DNA from: Dipteris shenzhenensis
Lineage: Eukaryota > Polypodiophyta > Polypodiopsida > Gleicheniales
DNA: 64,000 nucleotides
Strand: one strand, 5' to 3'
Assembly (NCBI GenBank): GCA_047967505.1
Contig: CM106539.1
Part shown: in pieces, positions 54,020-64,000 of the stretch
Numbering within the stretch: the stretch's first letter is position 1
Layout: every line of letters begins with the position of its first letter
The notes under the pieces: generated by a model
The model's input: only the letters and a program-made list of their open reading frames with translations
What the model was told of the DNA's origin: nothing
Database searches by the model: none
Made by a program: the position numbers and the translations under genes

Positions 54020-57000
54020 GTTTCTGTGACCTTGAATGGTCTAGGAAAGGATTATGAACAGTTCTAGACATCCATTGCCATCCGTGCAAAATTCCCTGAT
54101 TTTGAGGAGTTGTTTGCTCTTCTAATTTCTGAAGAGCAGAGAAATGGTGGTGCATCTTCTTCGGGAGGAACTTCAAAAGAAACTGTCTTCTACTCAAATG
54201 CTAGAAGAGGTAGAGGCAGAGGTAGAGCAGGCCGATCTGGAGGCCATGATAGAAATCAAAATATGCAAAAAACTCAAGAAAACTAGTCCTATGGAGAAAG
54301 ACGTGGTAACTCTAGAGGCAAGGGGAGCCAAAGAGGTCATGGTGGATGGCAAAGAAGCCAAAATGCAAACAGCAATGTTGAATGCTACTACTATGGTAAA
54401 ATGGGTCATATGGCTAAAGACTGCTATAAAAAGCAGAATGACATCATGAATGGAAAATTGTAGCAAAGGAATTATGCATCTTCTAGTAGACAGGGTGATG
54501 ATAGAAATGAGCATCTGTTTATGACCAATTCTGTGACAAGTGCAGAAGAAAGCAATGATGTGTGTTATGTTGACTCAGGTGCATCAAACCACATGACAGG
54601 TCATGCAGAATGGATGCAGGATGGAAGGAAAATGGAAAGACTAGGATTTGTGGAGACTGGTGATGATACTGCACATCCTATTGTGCAGATTGGTAAAATT
54701 CCTTTGTCTATGTAGGATGGGAAAAAGAAATACCTGTCTGATGTATTTCATGTCCCAAATATCACCAAGAACCTGGTTTCTATTGGTCAAATGGTTGAGT
54801 AGGGCTTGCACGTCAGATTTAATCCTCATGGATGCTTTGTTGAGGATATGAAAAATAACGGTCGCTTGATAGCAAAAGAAAGAAGAAGGGCAGGATGTTT
54901 ACATTGGATGTGGACATGCCTAAATTGAGTGCACCAATGTTTGCACATGGGACCGATGTAGTTGCAGATATTGATATCTGGCATAAATGCATTGGTCATG
55001 TTAATGTACACTGACTTAAATCAATGCAGGCCCAAAATATTGTTGCAGGCTTGCCTAAATTTAAGGTTGTAGAAATGCATAAGGTATGTGAAGCCTGTCA
55101 ATTTGGAAAACAGGCAAGGAAACCATTTCCTAGACATGTTCAAGAGAGTAAGAAGCCATTGGAATTAATCCACTCTGATGTGTGGACTACTAAAGCTGCA
55201 TCTATTGGAGGCTGTCATTATTTTGTCACTTTTATTGATGACTACAGCATTAAAGTTTGGGTGTATTTTATGAAAAAGAAAAGTGAAGTGTTTGGGCATT
55301 TCAAAGCTTTTAAAGCTATGGTTGAAAAAGAAACAGGCCTGCAAATAAAATGCCTAAGGTTAGATGGAGGGGGAGAGTACCTCTCAAATGAGTTTGCAAG
55401 GTTCGTGCAGGAGCATGGCATAAAGCAGCAATATTCATGCAGTTATACCCCACAGAAAAATGGACTTGCAGAAAGGAAAAACAGGCATATTGGAGAGGTA
55501 ACTCAGGCCATGCTAAATGAAAAAGACCTACGAGATTATTATTGGGTTGAAACAGTTGCTATAGTAGTTTACATAATGAACAGGACTCCCACTGCAACAA
55601 TACATGGCATGACACCAGAGGAGATGTACACTGGTAGGAAACCATATATTTCTCATTTGAAAATTTTTGGTTGCATTGCCTATGTTCATGTGCCAGATGA
55701 GTTGAGGTCCAAAAGCTGAGAAGTGCATCTTTATTGGTTATTCTCTGTAGCAGAAAGGCTATAGATGCTATAACCCTTCTACTCGTAAGTTTATAGTGAG
55801 CAAAGATGTTGTTTTTGATGAGATGAGCAGCTGGTATAAACGAGTAAATGTGATTGATGATGTAGATGCACAAAATGGTAATGCTACACAGAATTCGCAG
55901 CAGCAATCACAAAATATTAGTGGACCTGGAGTGTCCTCATGGACAGACAGATTGAGATCAGGAGAATCTCCTCAAAGCAATGCAGATAGTGGTATGCAGG
56001 TATCACGAAAAGGAAAAGAGAAGGTAGATGAGCCCATGTTTGATGTGAATGCAGGTCACTCTTATGTGGATGGTGAATTCAGTGGCTTAGAACAGAGAGT
56101 TAATGATGAGTTAGGTATTCCTTCTTTTGTTACACCTGGAGTAAGGAAGACCAGGGACGTTTTGAGAGCACTTGGAAGCCCCTTGGAAGTGAGCCTATTT
56201 TGCGCAGGTCTACTAGAGCTAGGTATCCTGTGGATAAGCTAAAATATGATGGATTTATAGCCATTCACTATGCCTATATGGTCAAAGTGATACAGGAACG
56301 AGAACCCACTTCTTTTGAGCAAGCCATGGGAAAAAAAAAATGGAAGAAAGCCATGGATGCCTTGGAAGCAAATGCTACATGGGAATTGGTGCCTTTGCCT
56401 AAAGACAAGAATGCAATTGGCTGTAAGTGGGTTTATAAGGTGAAGCACAATGTAGATGGTTCTGTGAACAGATATAAGGCAAGATTAGTTGTCAAGGGGT
56501 ATGTGCAGACATATGGCATTGATTATGAAGAAACATTTAGTCTGGTTGCAAGGATGGCACCCGTAAGAGCAGTCATTGCTATGGCTACATCAAAGGGATG
56601 GTCTTTACATCAGATGGATGTAAAGAATGCCTTCTTGCATGGTGATTTGCAAGAAGAGGTCTTTATGGAGCAGCCACCAGGTTATGTTCATGCTGTTCAT
56701 CTTGAGTTTGTTTGTAGGTTGAAGAAAGCCTTGTATGGCTTGAAGCAAGCACCTAGAGCATGGTTTGACAAGATAGGATAGTATCTTGTCACTATTGGCT
56801 TTCAGATTTCCAAGGTAGATTTCTCACTTTATGTGAGAAAAACAGAGAAAGGTATTATGCCGCTTGTCATTTATGTTGATGATTTGATCATCACAGGTGA
56901 TAGTGATGAAGATATCCTTCATGTGAAAATGCTATTGAAGCAGAAGTTTGAGATGAAGGATTTGGGAGAGCTGCGTTATTTCTTGGGCATTGAGGTGATT

Positions 57001-57815
57001 AGATCACCAAGTGGGATGTGGCTCTTGCAAAGGTAGTATGGATTGGACATGCTGTCCAAATATGGGATGACAGGCTGTAAGCCTATTTGAGTTCCATTGG
57101 AGCAGAATGTGAAGCTGAGCGCAGATGCAGGTGAGATTCTGGAAGACCCAACTATGTACAGACGCATAGTAGGAAGTTTGATTTATATGACTATTACTAG
57201 GCCAATGTTGTTGGATTGGTAAGTTAGTTTATGCAGGCTCCAAGGAAACTGCATTTGGATGCGGCTAGACGCATACTCAGGTATGTGAAGTCCACATTGT
57301 AATATGGACTATTTTATGAGACTGGGGTTCAGATACAGTTGCATGGATACATTGATGCTGATTGGGCTGGTAGTATTTTTGATAGATGATCTACTAGTGG
57401 ATATGTGTTCTCTTTTGGGAGTGCTGCAGTCACTTGGAGCAGCAAGAAATAGCCTACAGTTGCCTTGTCGAGCACAGAGGCTGAGTACAGGGGTGCAGCA
57501 ATGGCTGCATGTGAGGTAGCTTGGTTGCATAAGCTACTTTATGATATGCATCAGTGGGCCAGTTGTCATTTATTGTGACAACATGAGCAGAATAAACTTG
57601 GCAAATAACCCAGTCTATCATGCTAGATCAAAGCACATTGAGGTGCATTATCACTATGTGTGGGAGAAGGTTTTACTAGGTCTTATTGATCTAGTTTATG
57701 TCAGCACAGAGGATCAGGTAGCTAACATATTCATGAAGGCATTGGGCGCAGAGAAGCTACACAAGTTCAGAGACCTGCTTGGTGTGCAGGAATTGGGATT
57801 GAGCTCGAGGGGGAG
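54020..57815 (+). pseudogene. Copia-2 gag (3' part) and pol
   Basis: Colinear with copia-1: partial gag with Gly/Arg linker, knuckle CYYYGKMGHMAKDC (first pair damaged), protease CYVDSGASNHMTG (Trp lost), integrase with HSDVW and DGGGEY, RT with YVDDLIIT (about 56872), RNase H. Private stops mostly replace Gln: TAG at 54284, 54471, 54713, 55748, 56779, 57034, 57450 and TAA at 57300. Stops at 54800 and 55012 are shared in position with copia-1. Deletions at about 56347 and 57200 remove residues around RT and the RT-RNase H linker. Inactive. Confidence 0.93.
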
Positions 57816-58167
57816 TGTTGAGATATTGAGCTCCACTCGTGATATGCCAGGGTGACCCTTGTGCATTTATGTCACCGACTTGTTAGCTGTAGATGCGGTT
57901 GGTACACCGCCCATGAATAATAGCTGGATGACAACTATCCTTATGTACTCTAGTTCGTGGCTCAGTTAGTATGCCACCTTAGTTAGCTGAGTTTGGTTTG
58001 AGACCCACATATAGGGTTCTTCTAATTCTTTGTACTAGAGTTCTTTTGGCTTTCACAACTAAGAAGAGGAAAACTGTTTTCAGCCTCCACCTTTGTGTGC
58101 ATTCCCCCATTGTGTATGTGAGAAAGCCGCAAGTGAGACTCCTTCCCTCTCAACCACTATCTTTAAA
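57816..58167 (+). repeat. Copia-2 3' LTR, 352 bp
   Basis: TGTTGAGATATTGAGC... to ATCTTTAAA, preceded by the polypurine tract CGAGGGGGAG and followed by GTGTC (58168-58172). Confidence 0.94.
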
Positions 58168-58171
58168 GTGT

Positions 58172-59331
58172 CTTGGGTCCCTTAGTATCCCAATGACATC
58201 GCTTGGCAATAAACTAGCCAGAGCATATGAATAGTCAATATCATCCCTGTCCGTTCTTACCATCACATCTTCCATGAAGTTCCTAAAGAAGAATACAAGC
58301 AAAAATTTGTCACAAACAATGTAGCACAAAAGAGTGTGATCTCATTGGAACATCTGATAACCAACCTTGTAGCCTAGAATCTCCTCTTTCTAGCACCACC
58401 AAGGGGTGCCAATGCATCCATGTTATGTAAGTACCTTGTTTTCCTATCCTTCAATCCCAAAGGTGTTTCTTTCATCTTTTGCACTCGTTCTATTTCCTAA
58501 TCTCATTCCTTCTAGTCTATGGCTCATTGAACTTGATTATATATAGATCTTTCCAAGCCTTTTTTGGTTTAGCTAGCTTACAAAGTGACTCTTGTAATTT
58601 CTATCGCTCCAATTCCAATGCATTTTGCTCCAAGTCTAATGCTTTGGCTTTATCATGAAGATCCTGCATAGAGTTATGCATTGCAACAATGGTGCTATAT
58701 CCTAAATGTGCTAGCTACTCTACTTGGGATCTGCACATCTTGCTTGCTTGCGTAGCCATTGTTCGAGCATTGTTTGACCAATTGCAATAACAAAGCAACC
58801 CAAATGTCCATTTCCAACAAGCCGAACTAGCTCATGCATTGTATGAAAATGAGGGCTCTTTTGGTTGGCAAGATCTAAAGGATACAAGGATCCTTCTACC
58901 CAAAGGTCAAGATGCTTCTTTCCTTGTGAATGAAGACTGTGGATTATGGAATCTCCCCTCAATCCCAGACTATGTGTGCTTGCATATTCAGCCTCCAGCT
59001 CTAAGAGAACCTGGTACTTGTTGGAGACGTCCTCGAATGGTGCCATGAGTAAAGGAGTGTAGAGAGGGAGAAGGTGTGGAGAAGGAGGCTTGAGGAGTAG
59101 CACGCAAGAAGGGGGAGGGTGAGGAGGAGGACGGATGGGGGAGGGAGGACCAATAGTTGAAGAGGAGGGATGGAGGGGGAGAACCAGTAGGCGTGGAGGA
59201 GGAAAGGGGTGGAGGACCAACAGGTGTGGAGGGTGAGGAGGAGTAGGCATGGAGGAGGAGGGAGAAGCAAGAGGGAAGGGGGAGGAGGAGCAGGCGTGGA
59301 GGAGGAGGGAGGGGGAGGGGAGGAGGAGCAA
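58172..59331 (-). pseudogene. Outer host gene, 5' part with coiled-coil and introns
   Basis: Minus-strand pieces, upstream to downstream: MAPFEDVSNKYQVLLELEAE (about 59043) through LGCFVIAIGQTMLEQWLRKQ (58760); a coiled-coil (MHNSMQDLHDKAKALDLEQN, about 58680); RVQKMKETPLGLKDRKTRYL then NMDALAPLGGARKRRF (about 58470); and, after an acceptor ATTCTTCTTTAG (about 58297), NFMEDVMVRTDRDDIDYSYA and LASLLPSDVIGILRDP, which reads through the copia-2 target site into 53569-54004. The Pro-rich extension upstream of 59045 comes from a GA-rich minisatellite. Several TAG/TGA codons at likely Gln/Arg/Trp sites show decay. Family unknown. Confidence 0.5.
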
Positions 59332-59475
59332 GCACGGAGGAGGGAGGGAGGGGGAGGGGAGGAGGAGCAGACGTGGAGGAGGGAGGGAGGGGGAGGGGAG
59401 GAGGAGCAGACGTGGAGGAGGGAGGGAGGGGAGGAGGGAGTGAGGAGGGGGAGGGGGAGGAGGAGGGAGGGTGTG
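59050..59475. repeat. GA-rich minisatellite, ~41-45 bp units
   Basis: GGAGGAGGAGCAGACGTGGA plus GGAGGGAGGGAGGGGGAGG recurs at least four times between 59280 and 59430 with variants outside. Pro-rich frames on the minus strand and Gly/Arg-rich frames on the plus strand are artefacts. Confidence 0.9.
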
Positions 59476-59484
59476 ACGATAGGG

Positions 59485-59815
59485 TTGTGCACGAGCTTGC
59501 CGTGGCTTTTGACATTTTTGAAAAGTAGTTTGCCATCATAAGAGATTTCCAAACTAGAGTGGAAGTCTTGGAAATGGCCGATGTTGATGTTTTTGAGAAA
59601 TTTAAGCAAGTTCAACAGTTGCTGAGGGATTTAGATGAAGCTATTGCATAGAGTGAGCAAAGAGTGGAGGAGATGAAGGAGAACATCCGCAGCCTTAGGA
59701 TGAGGGAGGAAGGAATCAAGAAGCAACTTTATCATGTACTTGGGTTGAGGAGAAGCTCACGTAGTGTACTTTTAAATGATTACTTGGTTGCATGTATTGA
59801 TATTTTTGAATAAAT
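59485..59815 (+). pseudogene. Coiled-coil ORF fragment, unknown
   Basis: The plus-strand frame reads LAVAFDIFEK-stop-FAIIRDF, then VDVFEKFKQVQQLLRDLDEA, EQRVEEMKENIRSLRMREEG and LYHVLGLRRSSRSVLLNDYL. Heptad-like spacing of Leu/Val/Ile suggests a coiled-coil. Two TAG codons interrupt it. The last 25 codons are repeated inverted at 60260-60330. No family recognised. Confidence 0.4.
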
Positions 59816-60325
59816 TGCTATATCCTATAGTCTTCAGGATGCATGCTTCACATGAAAAATAGCACTTGTAATGCTTTAACAGTCTCATTCAAAATCCCTA
59901 TTTCATAATTATTGGGTCTCAAGGTCATTGTTTGCTTGGTTGTAGCCATTTTTGGTGAGGTTCAGGCACTCTTTTGTATATAGGTATCTTGCATGACCCA
60001 TAACTTATGCATTGCTCTACAGAATTCGACAAACTTTGTCTTCAAGTTGTAGTACACATTCCAAACATGAACATGAGAGCAAAAAATTATGCAATAAGAA
60101 TTTGGAATGAGACCGTTAAAGCATTACAAGTGCTATGTTACATGTGAAGCATGCATCCTAAAGACTATAGAGGTCTAAGAATGGTTAGGTGACATGCTTT
60201 TTGTGCTTTATGAAAGCACATAGCACATTATTTATAGCACAAATTATGTACCTTAATATATGAAATTTTTGTGCAACCAAGTAATCATTCAAAAGTACAC
60301 TACATGAGCTTCTCCTCAACCCAAC
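59735..60325. repeat. Inverted repeat, arms about 170 and 220 bp
   Basis: Arm 1 (59735-59905, including GGATGCATGCTTCACATG and GCACTTGTAATGCTTTAACA) is inverted at 60100-60325 (TGTTAAAGCATTACAAGTGC equivalent, CATGTGAAGCATGCATCC). The right arm has a ~60-bp insertion. The spacer is about 190 bp. Confidence 0.8.
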
Positions 60326-60329
60326 GACA

Positions 60330-61030
60330 CACCTAAATGAGAACATTAGGCATGGGTTAAAGGGACTCCAATGTTGTGCTAAAGTGATGCATACCCATTT
60401 GAGGGCACACTCCATAACTTTTTTTTGATTTGTTGAAAACCAAAACAGATTGAAAATTTGGAATCCAAACTAGTAGGACTAGTGCATGGTGGTCTTAAAA
60501 CATTGATAGTTGTTGGTATTGGTATCTAGATTCACCTTAAAATGGAAGAAGTTGGAAAAGTAAAATCTGTGCATGTGAAAATATATTTTAATAAATCCAA
60601 CACTATTTACAAATTTGAATTTTTTCTTTTTCCATACACTTGCTTGCTATATGGCTCATAAGCATGCCAAAGCTTATCGCATTTAATAATACATAGCATC
60701 AAACCCGATAGTGTGCCCTTTGGCCTATTTGTGTTCAAAAGCAGTTTAGGCCACGTTGCACTTGTTTGGGATATCCAATTCTGCTGACATGTATCACTGG
60801 AGGGGGAAAACCAACGGTTGAAATTTCGCTACTCCCATGAATTTTGAATTTTCACACCTCCTGCCTATCAAATCTTGGAAGATTATGTACCTACAACTTG
60901 CCCTTGCCTTGCAAATGCCTTGCAACCTGCACGCATCTTGAAGTGACTTTGCACAGACTTTGGTTTGCCATTCTGACCTTCTTTTGGGTAAGTTGTCTTC
61001 TATTCTTTACTTGCCTCACCAGCTAGGTTC
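60330..61030. other. No recognisable feature
   Basis: AT-rich spacer; nothing supported on either strand. Confidence 0.4.
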
Positions 61031-61895
61031 TCTTGGTCTATTTTGGACCGATCATGGCCATGGCAACATGGAGCTTGCCATGGCTTACAAGAGAAGCAGA
61101 TAGAGGCTGCGAGACAGGAAAGATGAAAAGCCAGGTCAAGGCACAAGGACCAGAGTGTGGGTCAAGGAAAGCACTAGCACGGTATCGAATCGACAATGGA
61201 AGACACTTTTGCAACATTTGCGAAGGGAGAAACAATGAGAAGAAAGAAGACTCCTTGCAAAGCAATAGCAAGAAGTGGTTGCAGATGCACACATTCCAAC
61301 ATTGCCATGGGAGCAAAGAACACTAGCTATGGTGTCACGATTGGTGGGAGCATTCAAGGCAGCAACATCAGGCCATTCAGGTGATTACCAGTCTCGAGTC
61401 TTTACAAGCTGTAGCCTGCACCCTAAAGTTCATAGAGTAACAACCCTACCAACACCTCGAGAGATGCACGCCCAAGAGGCGATGCTCTTTAACCTAAAAA
61501 ATGGCCTATAAAAAGTGAAAGGAGTGCATAGCTTAGATCAACTAGCTACAAAGAGGGTGACATTAGCTATGTTGGTGTCCTTTGAAACAAAGGAGAAATG
61601 GCTTGGGTGCACAATGTCGATGATGTTGTCAATTAGAAGGGCCAACATGGCTCCAGTGGTTGAACGTAGAGTAGAAGCAATTTTGGTAGAAAAAAACATC
61701 CAAGAGAGGCCGCAATTACGAATTGCTACATAAGAGTCCACAAACATATGTGTACTCTCATGAAGTAAGAGCTATTAAGTTCCAGATGCAACTTGTGCCA
61801 CAACAAAAGAAGGGAAAGAGTGTCTTCAAATTGGATTTAGACACGCATGAACACATCTTGGGGTGTCTTGGAGTGGTGGATGAGGACGACTGAGA
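61030..61895 (+). pseudogene. Degenerate ORF cluster, unknown
   Basis: Plus-strand pieces with protein-like composition switch frame: CGSRKALARYRIDNGRHFCN (61150), HIPTLPWEQRTLAMVSRLVG with SCSLHPKVHRVTTLPTPREM (61280-61480), LATKRVTLAMLVSFETKEKW (61545), and KFQMQLVPQQKKGKSVFKLD then THEHILGCLGVVDEDD (61780-61890). No family is recognised. It may be a decayed transposon protein. Confidence 0.3.
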
Positions 61896-61975
61896 TAGTA
61901 CTACAAAATTTTATGTAGTCTCATTGCAAGGAAATAATATGTCCAGTTGTCCTAGAAAAGGGAATTTGTATTTGA

Positions 61976-62905
61976 GACTATGCTTTTTTTTAGTATATCC
62001 CAAAAAACCACCGTGCTGGCTTTATTAAATTATTTTTGTAAATGGTAAATCCCATGCTTGTTTTTAGTATATTCCAACAACCACCGCACTGGTTTCCCAT
62101 AATGAATCCACACATTCTACAAATCCATTCATCTTGTAATAATAGAAGCAAACCACCACACTAGTGGTTGTTAATATCCAACCGCCGCGATGGCGATAAC
62201 TTATTTTGCACTACTACTGTGCTATACCGGCTACACTACTGCCATGCTATCCTAAAATTTGTTGCATAGTGCTATACTAAAATAGTGCCCTTTAGACTGT
62301 TTATTCATTTGTTAACTATCAGATTTCATCCCATGCTTGTTTTTAGTATATCCCACAACCATCACGATGGTTTTCCATAACAAATGCACGGATCCTACAA
62401 ATCTGTTCATCTTGTAATAATAGAAGCAAACCACTATGCTAATGGCTGTTAATATCCTAGTGCAAACCAACCACCGTGTTGGCGATAACTTATCTTGCAC
62501 TACTACCGTGATATCCCTACACTACTGCTGTGCTATCCTAAAATTTCTTGCACACTGCTATACTAAAAATAGTGCCCTTTAGACTGTTTATCGTTTCGTT
62601 AACCATCAGATTTCATTCCATGCTTATTTTTAGTATATCCCAGCAACCACCGCATTGGTTTCCCATAACGAATCCACACATCCTACAAATCCATTCATCT
62701 TGTAATAATAGACGCAGACCCCCGCACTAGTGGCTGTTAATATCCTAGTGTAACCAAGCACCACGCTGGCAATAACTTATCTTGCATTACTACCGTGCTA
62801 TCCCTACACTACTGACATGCTATCATAAAATTTGTTGCACAATGCTATACTAAAACAGTGCCCTTTAGATTGGTTTTTGTTAACCATCATATTTCAACCA
62901 CCGGG
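61976..62905. repeat. Satellite-like tandem array, ~280-287 bp period, ~3.2 copies
   Basis: CCATGCTTGTTTTTAGTATA occurs at about 62052, 62331 and 62618, with a partial copy from 61976. Each unit contains CAACCACCGCACTGGTTTCC, CATTCATCTTGTAATAATAG and GTGCCCTTTAGACTG. Confidence 0.92.
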
Positions 62906-62968
62906 CTACTTAAAACATTTAAGTACTAACATGGAAGCAGGTCGATACAAAATCAGGTAATACGAGCA

Positions 62969-63756
62969 TCATGAGAAAGTCCACAAGGTCCAAGAAATGT
63001 CTGCAAGATTCATGGGGGAAGGGGCATAAGAAGGGGCATAAGATGGCTGTGCTAACTCTGCTGGGGTGATCTCAGGCGGTGTGGGGTGGTTTGGAGTCTG
63101 TAGTGCCGACTCCTGGGGAGTGTTTAAAGTACCCATCATATACCCGTATAACTCCGCAGGACTAGGAGGGTGCCCTAAAAGGTTATATAAGTCCTTCCAA
63201 ATAGAATCCCAGGGATCAGGTGAGCTGGAAGCGCTTCCTGGCCACATGTTGAACTGGAAAAAAGAAAAAAAATCTATTATTGATGAGCTGAGAAGAAAGG
63301 GGAAGGGAAGAGAGGCTTACTGTCGGAGCGCATCTATAGACGCGTCTGATTAGCACGTCTATTTTCACGTCTAACAACGCGTCTATAGATGAGTCTGTCT
63401 GTGTCTACAAACAGTCTAGATGCGCGTTTAGATGCGCTTGTAGACGCGCGTTTAGACGCACTCTGAGACGCGCCTATAGACGTGCTCCGACAGACGAAAT
63501 TTCTAAAAAGTAGAAAAGGACATTGCGCCCGACACACAAACGTGACACTGATACCCAGATCATGCGTTTCTTGGATACGAGAAAGTACAAATCTAAAGAA
63601 AGTAAACTTCCAAACAAGATCAACTGCAAAAGGACTTACCTTGGATAGAGGTATGGAAGGTTCTTCTTCTTTTTCAAAGTTGCTTCTCCTCCTTGTTCGT
63701 CCTCTCGGGGGGGTCACTATGTATAAACCCTCTATATCACGTGCGTTCAAGGCATG
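62969..63756 (-). CDS. Two-exon minus-strand gene, unknown, Pro/Ser-rich
   Basis: Exon 63756-63640 (NARDIEGLYIVTPPRGRTRR then RSNFEKEEEPSIPLSK) ends at a perfect donor AAG|GTAAGT. Exon 63253-62969 starts after TTTTTTCTTTTTTCCAG and reads FNMWPGSASSSPDPWDSIWK, LYNLLGHPPSPAELYGYMMG, ending DISWTLWTFS-stop. Both are phase 0, joining to about 131 residues. No ATG precedes the first exon; TTTTAG before AAACATGCC may be another acceptor, so upstream exons probably lie beyond. The 386-bp intron contains a palindromic insertion at 63320. No domain recognised; GC content is above the surroundings, and the frames have no stops. Confidence 0.55.
63254..63639 (-). other. Intron with canonical GT-AG ends
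   Basis: Donor AAG|GTAAGTCC at 63639; acceptor with a long pyrimidine tract TTTTTTTTCTTTTTTCCAG ending at 63254. Length 386 bp, about 45% of it a MITE-like palindrome. Confidence 0.65.
63320..63495. mobile_element. MITE-like palindromic element, ~175 bp
   Basis: The ends are inverted: CTGTCGGAGCGCATCTATAG at 63320 against CTGTCGGAGCACGTCTATAG on the minus strand ending at 63495. The interior is made of AGACGCG/CGCGTCT motifs in both orientations. No coding capacity and no convincing target duplication. Confidence 0.7.
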
Positions 63757-64000
63757 TTTCTAAAATCCCTTATTTGTAAATTTTTCATTAATAAAATGTA
63801 CCCTTTTTCTATACAAATCTGTAAATTTTTTTGAGAATTGTTTTAAATACTCCCTTATGTAAATTAACTTTTGTTAAATTTAGATATTAAAAACATCCTT
63901 CTGTTGAACTCACGTGATAGGGTTACATATAATCAGTGACCCCCCCGAGTTCGTCCTCCTCTCCTTTAAGCTTGAAAGTAAGTGTGGGTGCCTTCCTCTT
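63757..64000. other. No recognisable feature
   Basis: AT-rich sequence to the window edge; it may be an intron of the minus-strand gene. Confidence 0.3.

Larger units (their letters stand above)
52356..58167 (+). mobile_element. Copia-2: same family as copia-1, with its 5' half inverted in place
   Basis: The 3' part (54020-58167) is plus strand: gag from the middle, pol, polypurine tract, 3' LTR. The 5' part (LTR 53238-53563, leader, gag start) is on the minus strand at 52356-53563. GTGTC follows the 3' LTR (58168-58172), and its complement GACAC abuts the inverted 5' LTR (53564-53568), so both LTRs belong to one insertion. The inverted block also carries about 450 bp of host flank (53569-54019). 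About 130 bp of gag (equivalent to copia-1 36158-36288) is missing between the two breakpoints. Confidence 0.88.

Noticed and set aside
58988-59615. Pro/Ser-rich ORFs of ~180-200 residues
   Set aside because: They are translations of the GA-rich minisatellite. Only the part downstream of about 59045 on the minus strand looks like real protein.

Overview
The window is plant nuclear DNA, almost entirely transposable elements and their relics. The evidence is Ty1/copia and Ty3/gypsy LTR retrotransposons with a plant-type primer site (TGGTATCAGAGC), CACTA (En/Spm) fragments, plant-type telomere-like repeats (CCCTAAA/TTTAGGG), GT-AG introns and long low-complexity tracts. The species cannot be fixed from the sequence; a large-genome streptophyte, possibly non-flowering, would fit. 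No tRNA, rRNA, CRISPR array or bacterial-style operon was seen.

Layout. 1-9.4 kb: an LTR-like repeat present twice (217-1045 and 7481-8333), a copia RNase H relic, a CACTA relic, a gypsy gag-protease relic and a non-autonomous LTR element on the minus strand (4776-7480). 8.5-15.6 kb: the 5' part of a decayed gypsy element (LTR promoter, Tat-like primer site, gag, zinc knuckles, protease, truncated RT). 17-24 kb: a CACTA-like element with palindromic subterminal repeats, hexanucleotide and CT-rich repeats, a plant TNP/transposase_24-like ORF and a copia gag relic. 24-28 kb: two satellite-like tandem arrays and a foldback. 28-31.4 kb: a decayed two-exon gene, a second foldback, and a decayed histone H3-like gene with a very long repetitive tail.

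31.7-59.4 kb is the most interesting part and is a nest of insertions. A minus-strand transposase-like gene (31.7-32.85 kb plus 51.95-59.4 kb) is split by a 19.1-kb DNA element (32853-51942) with 24-25 bp terminal inverted repeats and a 4-bp target duplication (ACAT). Removing the element and one ACAT puts the host reading frame back in register. The element has a divergent layout: a plus-strand DDE-type transposase gene with IDGMDQ, ADNC and GHTHEDID motifs (DUF7869-like) near its right end, and a long minus-strand multi-ORF gene of unknown function on the left. Between them lie a polypyrimidine/polypurine mirror tract and a foldback built of telomere-like repeats. A copia element (34928-40502, target duplication TTGAT) sits inside the minus-strand gene. 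A second copia (52356-58167, target duplication GTGTC) sits in the outer host gene; its 5' half plus about 450 bp of host flank has been inverted in place.

59-64 kb: a GA-rich minisatellite, a coiled-coil ORF ending in an inverted repeat, undefined ORF fragments, a ~285-bp tandem array, and a two-exon minus-strand gene with a small palindromic insertion in its intron.

Almost all coding sequence here is broken. In the two copias, nearly all private nonsense changes are CAG to TAG, as expected from deamination of methylated CHG sites.
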